Source of the DNA: Candidatus Sulfotelmatobacter sp.
Lineage (GTDB): Bacteria > Acidobacteriota > Terriglobia > Terriglobales > SbA1
DNA length: 13,616 nt
NCBI GenBank assembly: GCA_030151135.1
Contig: JASLEQ010000598.1
Location: 1-13,616 of the forward strand
Direction of reading: 5' to 3'
Under the pieces are notes generated by a model. It was given only the letters and a program-made list of their open reading frames with translations, was not told the DNA's origin and ran no database searches. The first letter of the stretch is position 1; every line of letters begins with the position of its first letter. Made by a program: the position numbers and the translations under genes. This document shows positions 7,317 through 13,616 of the stretch, in pieces.

Positions 7317-7631
7317 CTACCGCACGATCTTCTTTTCGAAAGCTACCGGCCGCGCGCTCCGCGGAGGCCGCTTCACCCCATCCCGCAACTGCCTTACATC
7401 GATCTTCAGTTCGCTGATGGTGCGGCTCAGGGTATTCCGGTGCATGCCAAGCTCGCGCGCGGCTCGGCACTGATTCCCTTTATTCTCCTGCAGGACGGTT
7501 AGAATGAAGCGCTTTTTGAATTCCCTTACGCCTTCCGAATACAGAATATTGCTGCGGTACATTTGCAGGACGAGGGCTTCCAGTTGATCTTTCACAATAG
7601 TCTCTCTCTTCGCTCGAATTTTGCGTTGCAC
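7317..7631 (-). CDS. Fis-type helix-turn-helix DNA-binding protein, stand-alone
   Basis: A 104-residue protein with a C-terminal Fis-like HTH. It has the helix FKKRFILTVLQENKGN (38-53), then CRAARELGMHRNTLSRTISEL (55-75), which is the HTH of Fis and of NtrC-family activators. There is no AAA+ or receiver domain in front, so it is a free DNA-binding domain with a short N-terminal helical segment (dimerisation is likely). The tail (86-104) is basic. Regulatory target unknown. The start is given as GTG 7631, with AGGA five bases upstream and 6 bases after the cvpA stop. GTG 7595 (beginning KDQLEALVLQM) is a serious alternative and would still leave the whole HTH domain. It is the last gene of purC-cvpA-HTH, so it is probably co-transcribed with purine synthesis. 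Its transcript should end at the hairpin 7253-7272. Confidence 0.88.
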   Translation of the reverse strand: MQRKIRAKRETIVKDQLEALVLQMYRSNILYSEGVREFKKRFILTVLQENKGNQCRAARELGMHRNTLSRTISELKIDVRQLRDGVKRPPRSARPVAFEKKIVR

Positions 7632-7637
7632 CGCGTC

Positions 7638-8189
7638 CTAATTCGGCGAGGAAGCCGGGGAGGAGCTACCCAGTTTCTGTGGAGCTTGATGAATTAAGCT
7701 AAGTCCCTGATAAAAACGAGCCCGCAATTCCGTAGGAGCCAGCCAGATTGCTGCCCGCCCTACCACAAGAAAATAGGGCGCCAACTCCGATTCATGCAGC
7801 AACTTCGAAGCCGGCTCGAACGCCGTCATTCCTACCAGGATCACAGCCACCATCAGCCCGCCCCGGAGCAATCCCAAAAGCGCGCCTAGGAAACGGTCAA
7901 AACCGCTGAGACCAGCCTCTTTCATGATCCATCGCGCGATCCTGGCGGCAATACCAAACAGCAGCAGAATGGCGAAAAAAATGATCAGGAAACCAAGTAT
8001 CTCAGCCAACCATGGGTTCTTTAAAAACGTTTCGAACCACTCTGCGAGGCGCCGGTACTGCCACGCAGCTACGATGTAACCTACGACCAATCCCGCCGTC
8101 GTCAGCACTTCGGAAAAAAAGCCCTGGATGGCGGCCGTTATCACACTGAACAAAATCAGGGCACAGATGAACCAATCCAGTCCGGTCAT
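7638..8189 (-). CDS. cvpA: CvpA family membrane protein
   Basis: The 183-residue protein has four hydrophobic segments and the CvpA layout: MTGLDWFICALILFSVITAA at the start with the conserved D5, then QGFFSEVLTTAGLVVGYIVA, a third segment EILGFLIIFFAILLLFGIA, and a fourth at LLGLLRGGLMVAVILVGM. The conserved loop SGFDRFLGALLGLLRG (about 95-110) is the best family marker. It sits in the inner membrane. The family is needed for colicin V production in Escherichia coli and has been linked to envelope robustness; the molecular activity is not settled. It lies 30 bases after purC on the same strand. In E. coli cvpA precedes purF, so a purine-gene association recurs here with another partner. The C-terminus (about 165-183) is Ser/Pro rich and probably disordered. 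Confidence 0.9.
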   Translation of the reverse strand: MTGLDWFICALILFSVITAAIQGFFSEVLTTAGLVVGYIVAAWQYRRLAEWFETFLKNPWLAEILGFLIIFFAILLLFGIAARIARWIMKEAGLSGFDRFLGALLGLLRGGLMVAVILVGMTAFEPASKLLHESELAPYFLVVGRAAIWLAPTELRARFYQGLSLIHQAPQKLGSSSPASSPN

Positions 8190-8219
8190 AAAACGTGCCC
8201 GCCGGGCCCAGCCACAGCG

Positions 8220-9131
8220 CTATACATCCAGCTTGCGCCCGGTCAACTGGGAATACGCTTCCAGATATTTCTCGCTGGTCCGCCGCGCTACTTCCGGCGG
8301 AAGCCCTGGAGCCGGTGGCTGCTTATTCCAATGAATTTCCTCAAGATAATCGCGGACATATTGCTTATCGAACGAATCCTGTGCCCGCCCTGGCGCATAT
8401 TTGTCCGCCGGCCAGAAGCGCGAAGAATCCGGCGTCAGTACTTCATCGCACAGCGTGATGCCGTGCTCCGAACGTCCGAATTCGAACTTCGTATCGGCAA
8501 TGATGATCCCGCGCTCGCGCGCATACGCCGCCGCCTTCTTGTAAATGCGCAACGTCAGGTCCCGCAGATGGCTCGCCGTCTCCACTCCCACGGTCTGGCA
8601 CATCTGATCGAACGTGATGTTCTCATCGTGCCCGCTCGTCGCCTTCGTGGAAGGCGTAAAGATCGGCTCGGGAAACTGGTCCGACTCCTTCAGTCCGGCC
8701 GGAAGCTTAATCCCGGAAACCGCGCCAGTGGACTTATACTCCTTCCACGCCGATCCGGAAATGTACCCGCGCACAATACATTCAACCGGGAAGATTTCGG
8801 CCCGCCGCACCAGCATGGACCGCCCGCGCAGCTGGTCGGCATACTTCTGCGCCGCCGCGGGATACTTCTCCACATCGGCCGTGATCAGATGATTCGGAAC
8901 CACCTCGGCCAGGAAATCGAACCAGAACAGCGATATCTGCGTCAAAATGCGTCCCTTTTGGGGGATGCCTGTTGCTAGAACGTAATCAAACGCCGAGATG
9001 CGGTCGCTGGCGACGAAAAGCAGTTGCTTCTCGTCAATGTCATAGACGTCGCGGACCTTGCCGCTCGCCTTCAGTTTTAGATCGGGGAAATTGCTGCGTA
9101 ACAGGACGGAATCGAGTAGTTCGGGGCTCAT
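8220..9131 (-). CDS. purC: Phosphoribosylaminoimidazole-succinocarboxamide synthase
   Basis: PurC joins CAIR and L-aspartate with ATP to give SAICAR, a middle step of purine synthesis in the cytoplasm. With the ATG at 9131 the protein has 303 residues. It carries GKVRDVYD (24-31), the signature ASDRISAFDY (41-50), IVRGYISGSAWKEY, PIFTPSTKATSGHDENITF and the C-terminal signature IIADTKFEFG. The longer, about 300-residue form occurs in many bacteria and in fungi; the E. coli enzyme is shorter. An ATG at 9191 would add 20 residues, but it lies inside the -35 box and has no conserved sequence, so 9131 is preferred. No Shine-Dalgarno is seen before 9131, and the leader would be about 26 bases. It is the first gene of a purC-cvpA-HTH operon. 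Purine control (PurR-type box) is not apparent to me. Confidence 0.97.
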   Translation of the reverse strand: MSPELLDSVLLRSNFPDLKLKASGKVRDVYDIDEKQLLFVASDRISAFDYVLATGIPQKGRILTQISLFWFDFLAEVVPNHLITADVEKYPAAAQKYADQLRGRSMLVRRAEIFPVECIVRGYISGSAWKEYKSTGAVSGIKLPAGLKESDQFPEPIFTPSTKATSGHDENITFDQMCQTVGVETASHLRDLTLRIYKKAAAYARERGIIIADTKFEFGRSEHGITLCDEVLTPDSSRFWPADKYAPGRAQDSFDKQYVRDYLEEIHWNKQPPAPGLPPEVARRTSEKYLEAYSQLTGRKLDV

Positions 9132-9163
9132 GTTTGAAATTTTACAGGTTAGAGGCGAGGCGT

Positions 9164-9191
9164 ATTCTAGCTTGTCAGAAAAAATTGTCAA
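9164..9191 (-). promoter_or_regulatory. Sigma70-type promoter of purC operon
   Basis: On the minus strand a perfect TTGACA (-35, 9186-9191) is followed after 16 bases by TAGAAT (-10, 9164-9169, 5 of 6 matches). The start of transcription would be near 9157, about 26 bases before the purC ATG. This is the strongest promoter match in the window. Confidence 0.75.
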
Positions 9192-9331
9192 CGATTCTCG
9201 TCACTAGGTAAGAACGTGCCCCGAAACAGTTGCACTGAAAAAGGTTGACCGCCAAGGAGATCGTCGGAAAGCCTTGAACACCGCGGCTTCCGGCACGCCG
9301 CAGTCTGTGGAAAAGCTGAGGATACAGGTGG

Positions 9332-9360
9332 AAAAAAAGTCATCCGGCGCCGCGCCGGAT
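9332..9360 (-). terminator. Intrinsic terminator of smc
   Basis: On the minus strand ATCCGGCG and CGCCGGAT form a perfect 8-bp stem with a 3-base loop (9342-9360). It is followed after GAC by seven T (9332-9338). It lies about 70 bases after the smc stop and about 140 bases before the purC promoter, separating the two units. Confidence 0.85.
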
Positions 9361-9429
9361 CGCGCCTCAACGACCCGGACGACAATCACTTCCATGCAGC
9401 CCAGAAGAAGGTCGCCGCTACCGAAGCCT

Positions 9430-12400
9430 TTACTGCGCCCCAAACCTCACTGACACTAGCTTCGATACTCCCGGCTCCTGCATGGTCACGCCGTAAAGTA
9501 CAGGCGCGATGCTCATCGTCTTCTTGCTGTGCGTGATCAGCACGAACTGGGTCTGAACGCTCATCTCTTTGACGAGTTCGGTGAAGCGCCCGACATTGGC
9601 CTCATCGAGCGGGGCATCCACCTCGTCCAGGATGCAGAACGGGCTCGGTGCGTACTGGAAGATGCCGACCAGCAGGGCAAGAGCAGTAAGTGCCTTTTCT
9701 CCGCCGGACAGCAGCAGCACGCTTTGCAGCCGTTTCCCTGGAGGCGAAGCCACCACATCGATACCACTCTCGGCGCTGTTTTCCTCGTCGGTCAGCTTCA
9801 TAAACCCTTGACCGCCGCCGAATAGCTTCTTGAACGTCGCCTGGAAATTCTCGTTGATCTTGTGGAACGCCTCTTCAAACTTCTGCCGCGAGATCTGGTC
9901 GATCTCCTTGATCGTCGCCGTCGTATTCTCGATCGACGAGATCAAATCTTTCCGCTGCGTCTCGAGGAATCCATGACGCTCGGCCGTTTCCTTGTACTCT
10001 TCCAGCGCCATCATATTGACAGGCCCCATGGCCTCCAGCTTTGCTCGCATGTCGCGATAAAGCTGATCTTCATTCTCAAGCTCGTCACCCACCACGACCG
10101 CCAGGGAAGTGTCTTCCATGAGAGCGGCCCGTTCTACGCCAAGCTCGTTCAGGCAAGTCTCAGCCATGTATTGCCCATCCGATTGCAGCTTTGCCGCCGT
10201 CGCCGACAGCTCTCCTCGCCGGTCCCGTGCCTGATCCAGGAGCGCCCGGCTCGCTTTCAACAAATCCTCAATCTCCGCCAGCCTTGCCCGGAGCTGTTCG
10301 TTCTCAAACTGCAGTAAGCCCTCGCGTGCCTGGGACGCATTCCGCTCCGCTTCCAGATCCTCGGACTGCTGCGCCAGTTGGACGTTCTCCGTCTCGCGCT
10401 GTAGCTTCTCCGCTGCCGCACCTTCGATCTGGGAAGTCAGCGCCAGCACCCGCGCATCCATTTCCGAAAAGAGCGATTCGATCCTCTGCAGTACACTCGC
10501 CGCCGACCGATGCCGCTCTTCCAGCGTCGCCACCCGGGCCGCGTGTTGCGATGTCGTTTGCGCCGCTTCCTCGCGCCTCAGCCGCAACGCAGTTAAAGTC
10601 GCTTGAGCGGCCTGCATCTTCTGCTCGACTTCCAGCCGTTTCAATTCCAGTGTCTCGATCTCCGACTGCCGCGCGCACAGGATCCCTTCCTGCTCGGCCC
10701 GTTCCGCCGCCAAGCGCGCCAGTTCCATTTGCGCGACATTCAACCGCTCACTGACTCGCGACATCTCCGAATCCAGTTGCCGCAGCATGTGTCCCTGCGT
10801 CATAGCCTGGTTTTCAGCCTCGCGCTTCTCGCCCTCCAGGCGTTCGAGCAATTCCGCCAGTTCCTTGATTTCGCGTCCTAGCGTCATCACGCGAGTCTCC
10901 CCATCCCGCAGCCCGCGCTCGAGATCCTCCAGCTGCCGCATCACCTCGCGCAGCTCGCGCTTCATCGACAGCGGCCCTTCAGCCCGCTGCTTGCCCCCGG
11001 TCACAGTCACGTTGTGGAAGCATTCTCCCGACTGCGACAGGAAGAACGCGTCCGGATTCTCCAGCGCCAGCCCCTTGGCCACATCCGCTTCAGGAACAAT
11101 GTATCCATCGCGCAGCTTGGGAAGGATGACTTCGAGCGACCGCCCGAATCCATTGAGCACCCGAATCGAGCTCTTCAGCGGAACAATCTGCGCCGCCGGA
11201 GGCGCCGAGTGCGCCGCCTCGTCCAGCACAAACGAGAATTTCGCCTGCGAATCTTCCGGATGCACCAGGAACGTCGCCCGCCCATCCACGTCGGTGCGCA
11301 GCATGCGCAGCCCCTCATCGGCCGCGTCCCAGGATTTCACCACGATGTAATTCAGTTCGTCGCGCAGGAAATCTTCCACAACGCGCTCATACCGAGGTTC
11401 GACTTCGAGAAAATCGGCCAGTACGCCAACCGGCGCAAACCCGCTCTGCATCACGCCCGACTGAAACAATCGCCGCACGGATTCGGTCGAGTACCCATGC
11501 TCGGCGATCACCGCTTCGAGCGATCCCCTCTTGCCCAGCGCGGTCGCGAACTCAGCCCGCAGCACATCCAGGTTGGTCTTGCTCTGCGTCTCTTCCAGTT
11601 TTTTCTGCTCGATCAATCGACGTAACTGGCTGATCTCTTCGCTGATCCCAACCGCCCGCTGCGTGATCGTCTCGAATTCCAGCGCCAGTTGTCCGCGTTG
11701 GCCTCCGAACGCCTCCACCTGCGTATTGGCGTTACTGATCTCAGTCTCAAGCCGTCGCGACTCGCGATCCGCCCCCGCCAGCCTTTCCTCCGCCTGCGCC
11801 AGCTGATTGCGCAATTTCGAAGCAGCCGAAACCAGATCAAAAATGACGACACGAGACTCTTCCTGCTGCTGCTCAATTTGAGCGAGGCTCGCCGCGGCAG
11901 CCGCCGCTTCTTGTTGGCATAGGGCGAGGCCGCTCTGCGCTGCCGCCAGATCCGCCGCCGCCGACTCCAGAATCTGCCGGTTCTGCTCGCGCTCCGCTTC
12001 GAGAGCGGTCAAACGGTGCCGGGCCTGCGCCAACTCCGCTTCCGCCGATGCCGCCCGCGCCACCAACTCTGCACAGCGTTCTTCATTGTGCCGACGCCGC
12101 GCCTGCGCTCGATCAATTTCCATCGCGATCTGGCTGATCCGGTCATGGTTCTCGCGTAGTTCGGTATCAATCGCGTACCCGCGCTGCTGCCGCTCCGCAT
12201 GTTCGGATTCGAACTGCCGCACTTCTTCCGATCGATGCCGCATCTCCTCCGCCAGCGCATTCAGCTGCGTATCGATCTCCGCGCTTTCCTGCTCGATCGC
12301 CGCAAACTTGCTCGCCAACACCACGCGCAGCTTCGCCCGCATCTCATCCCGCAAACGCGCATAGCGCTCTGCCTTCGACGCTTGCCGCTTCAGAGAATTC

Positions 12401-13353
12401 ATCTGCCGCGTCACTTCTTCGAAAATGTCATTCACGCGGTTCAGATTCAGCTTCGCATCTTCCAGGCGCGCCTCAGCCAGACGCTTCTTCGTCTTGAACT
12501 TCGTAATCCCGGCCGCTTCCTCAAGAATTGCGCGCCGATCTGTGGGACGGCTGCTCAGAATCTGCCCAATGCGCCCCTGTTCGATCAGCGCATACGACTC
12601 CGGCCCCAGGCCCGTGCCCATGAACAATTCCTGAATGTCGCGCAACCGGCACAGCTTTCCATTTAGCAGGTACTCGCTGTCCCCCGAGCGAAAAAGCCGC
12701 CGTGTGACGACAATCTCTCCATGGCGGAACTGCTGCTGGTTGAACTTTCGCCGCCGGATTTTCAGCACCACATGCGGAGGCACGGTCCCAATCGCAGCGT
12801 TCGCCGGAGGCGCTCCCACCGTATGCGCCGGCAGCGCAAAGATCGGCTCGTCCTCAGGGAAGGCAATCGCAATCGTGTTGACCTTCGATCGCGGAACCTC
12901 GATCTCTTCTACCTTTCCCGGTTGCGCATCTTCCACGGCTTGTTCCGTATCCGCCGCCGTGCGCGCTCGAATCGCCGCCTCATCCCAATCGTCAGCAACC
13001 TGTGCCGCGCCCGCGGATGACTCCGGCATCTCGTCTTGGATATCGATTTCCGTCGCCGCACTGGCATCAGCCCCGCCGTAGACCTCCGGATCGATCAGCG
13101 TCAGCGACACCTCGGCCATGCCCGTCGGCTTGCGGTCGCGCGTTCCGGCAAAGATCACGTCTTCCATGCGCGCGCCGCGCAGCGTCTTCGCCGACTGCTC
13201 GCCCAGCACCCACGAAATCGCGTCCGAGATATTCGATTTGCCGCAGCCGTTTGGCCCGATGATCGCCGCTACTCCATCCCCATGGAACTTGAGTTCCGTG
13301 CGGTCGCAGAACGACTTGAACCCGAGAATCTGAAGCCTCTTCAGTTTGAGCAA
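9430..13353 (-). CDS. smc: Chromosome partition/segregation ATPase SMC
   Basis: SMC dimers form a ring with ScpA/ScpB that organises and segregates the chromosome. The 1307-residue protein has an N-terminal head with Walker A GPNGCGKS (33-40) and the RSGDSEYLLNGKLCRL segment (222-237). A long coiled coil (about 300-610) is followed by a hinge (about 612-790, with GYSTESVRRLF at its start) and a second coil rich in Glu, Arg and Ala (about 795-1140). The C-terminal head has signature LSGGEKALTALALL (from about 1215), Walker B CILDEVDAPLDE (from about 1240) and ITHSKKTM. Common bacterial SMCs have about 1150-1200 residues; the excess is mostly a roughly 120-residue insertion in the N-head (about 91-210). 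The start is TTG at 13353: GGAG lies 8 bases upstream, an in-frame TAG is 9 codons upstream, and the next residues already match the family. A terminator follows at 9332-9360. No scpA or scpB is in the window. Confidence 0.97.
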   Translation of the reverse strand: MLKLKRLQILGFKSFCDRTELKFHGDGVAAIIGPNGCGKSNISDAISWVLGEQSAKTLRGARMEDVIFAGTRDRKPTGMAEVSLTLIDPEVYGGADASAATEIDIQDEMPESSAGAAQVADDWDEAAIRARTAADTEQAVEDAQPGKVEEIEVPRSKVNTIAIAFPEDEPIFALPAHTVGAPPANAAIGTVPPHVVLKIRRRKFNQQQFRHGEIVVTRRLFRSGDSEYLLNGKLCRLRDIQELFMGTGLGPESYALIEQGRIGQILSSRPTDRRAILEEAAGITKFKTKKRLAEARLEDAKLNLNRVNDIFEEVTRQMNSLKRQASKAERYARLRDEMRAKLRVVLASKFAAIEQESAEIDTQLNALAEEMRHRSEEVRQFESEHAERQQRGYAIDTELRENHDRISQIAMEIDRAQARRRHNEERCAELVARAASAEAELAQARHRLTALEAEREQNRQILESAAADLAAAQSGLALCQQEAAAAAASLAQIEQQQEESRVVIFDLVSAASKLRNQLAQAEERLAGADRESRRLETEISNANTQVEAFGGQRGQLALEFETITQRAVGISEEISQLRRLIEQKKLEETQSKTNLDVLRAEFATALGKRGSLEAVIAEHGYSTESVRRLFQSGVMQSGFAPVGVLADFLEVEPRYERVVEDFLRDELNYIVVKSWDAADEGLRMLRTDVDGRATFLVHPEDSQAKFSFVLDEAAHSAPPAAQIVPLKSSIRVLNGFGRSLEVILPKLRDGYIVPEADVAKGLALENPDAFFLSQSGECFHNVTVTGGKQRAEGPLSMKRELREVMRQLEDLERGLRDGETRVMTLGREIKELAELLERLEGEKREAENQAMTQGHMLRQLDSEMSRVSERLNVAQMELARLAAERAEQEGILCARQSEIETLELKRLEVEQKMQAAQATLTALRLRREEAAQTTSQHAARVATLEERHRSAASVLQRIESLFSEMDARVLALTSQIEGAAAEKLQRETENVQLAQQSEDLEAERNASQAREGLLQFENEQLRARLAEIEDLLKASRALLDQARDRRGELSATAAKLQSDGQYMAETCLNELGVERAALMEDTSLAVVVGDELENEDQLYRDMRAKLEAMGPVNMMALEEYKETAERHGFLETQRKDLISSIENTTATIKEIDQISRQKFEEAFHKINENFQATFKKLFGGGQGFMKLTDEENSAESGIDVVASPPGKRLQSVLLLSGGEKALTALALLVGIFQYAPSPFCILDEVDAPLDEANVGRFTELVKEMSVQTQFVLITHSKKTMSIAPVLYGVTMQEPGVSKLVSVRFGAQ
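12724..13083 (-). other. Insertion in the N-terminal ATPase head of SMC
   Basis: These bases encode SMC residues about 91-210, placed between the strand EVSLTLIDPE and the strand GEIVVTRRLF. In Bacillus subtilis SMC, by recall, these two strands are only a short loop apart. The insert begins with an acidic part (DIQDEMPESS, then DDWDEAAIRA, then EQAVEDAQPGKVEEIEV). It continues with an Ala/Pro-rich stretch and ends with a basic patch (VVLKIRRRKFNQQQFR, 195-210). The frame is intact across it. It looks partly disordered, and I know no named domain that matches. Confidence 0.7.
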
Positions 13354-13363
13354 TGCATTAACT

Positions 13364-13377
13364 CCAGTGGCCAGTGG
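13364..13377. repeat. Tandem heptamer CCAGTGG x2
   Basis: Two adjacent copies of CCAGTGG (minus strand CCACTGG) lie just upstream of the smc ribosome site and end against the GGAG of that site. The flank (TAGCCACTGG on the minus strand) extends the pattern slightly. With only two copies it may be chance. Confidence 0.5.
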
Positions 13378-13400
13378 CTAACTATGAAAAACGTGGATGC

Positions 13401-13431
13401 CCCACATCTCGCCGATGTTGCGACATGTGGG
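13401..13431. repeat. Imperfect 12-bp hairpin upstream of smc
   Basis: CCCACATCTCGC (13401-13412) and GCGACATGTGGG (13420-13431) are reverse complements except for one position, with a 7-base loop. No T-run follows on either strand, so it is not a standard terminator. It could be a copy of a dispersed intergenic palindromic (REP-like) repeat or a structured element in the smc leader. Only a genome-wide search would tell. Confidence 0.6.
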
Positions 13432-13594
13432 AATTGCGCGTGTTGGCGCGCCTGTTTACCAGACGGATTCCTCTTCCGCGCGATTCGTTGCACTGAGTCA
13501 TCCGAACGCCGCTTGCGTCACCCCAGGCTGGATAGGGCGGGCACAAAGTTAAGCTACTGTACCGACGAAATTCAGGCGGCGTCAAGCAATATAA

Positions 13595-13608
13595 CACTAT
13601 ATATAGTG
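13595..13608. repeat. 14-bp perfect palindrome CACTATATATAGTG
   Basis: A perfect inverted repeat without loop at the right edge of the window. Its TATATA core could act as a -10 element on either strand, and a palindrome of this size could be an operator. The gene it would serve is either smc, about 240 bases away, or something outside the window. No further evidence. Confidence 0.4.
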
Positions 13609-13616
13609 GGGGGATA

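Noticed and set aside
8331..8978. Plus-strand open frame of 215 codons
   Set aside because: It is antisense to purC, whose signatures are complete.
9204..9443. Minus-strand open frame of 79 codons after smc, TTG start
   Set aside because: It overlaps the end of smc, runs through the terminator hairpin at 9332-9360, and shows no motif or ribosome site.
11014..11625. Plus-strand open frame of 203 codons inside smc
   Set aside because: It lies opposite the SMC hinge, whose frame is intact and conserved. The Arg/His-rich product is typical of an antisense shadow in GC-rich DNA.
13382..13597. Minus-strand open frame of 71 codons upstream of smc
   Set aside because: It spans the hairpin 13401-13431, shows no recognisable motif, and has no clear ribosome site.

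Overview
This window reads as chromosomal DNA of a GC-rich, free-living bacterium. An acidobacterial origin (Terriglobia / Koribacter-like) is the best guess. The guess rests on three things: an SMC protein with a long insertion in its N-terminal head, a stand-alone Fis-type helix-turn-helix protein following purC-cvpA, and the style of the TPR and zinc-ribbon proteins. It is inference from remembered protein families, not from a search. No tRNA, rRNA, CRISPR array, transposase or phage gene was seen.

Left part (1-2918): a divergent pair of transcription units of accessory character. On the minus strand is the N-terminal 308 residues of a non-ribosomal peptide synthetase adenylation domain, cut by the window edge. 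Its visible specificity residues (D-A-W-F-L-G-N) match the classical leucine code. Facing away from it are a GNAT-like acyltransferase and a Nudix hydrolase whose reading frames overlap. This looks like the border of a biosynthetic cluster.

Middle (2946-7280): housekeeping and general genes. They are ssb (minus, with its own extended -10 promoter), a glyoxalase-II-like metallo-beta-lactamase-fold hydrolase (minus), a small eight-cysteine zinc-ribbon protein of unknown function (plus), an SDR oxidoreductase (minus), and an exported TPR protein (plus). The TPR gene has a consensus-like promoter about 200 bases upstream and ends in a textbook intrinsic terminator.

Right part (7317-13353): two minus-strand units. 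smc (1307 codons, TTG start) is followed by an intrinsic terminator. A near-consensus sigma70 promoter then drives purC-cvpA-fis-like HTH with gaps of only 30 and 6 bases. The purC-cvpA link fits the known association of cvpA with purine genes in other bacteria. The last 263 bases, upstream of smc, hold a 12-bp hairpin, a short tandem repeat and a 14-bp palindrome but no convincing gene.

No clearly new multi-gene system was found. The items most worth a second look are the NRPS start, the roughly 120-residue SMC head insertion, the uncharacterised zinc-ribbon protein, the long leader of the TPR gene, and the hairpin in front of smc.
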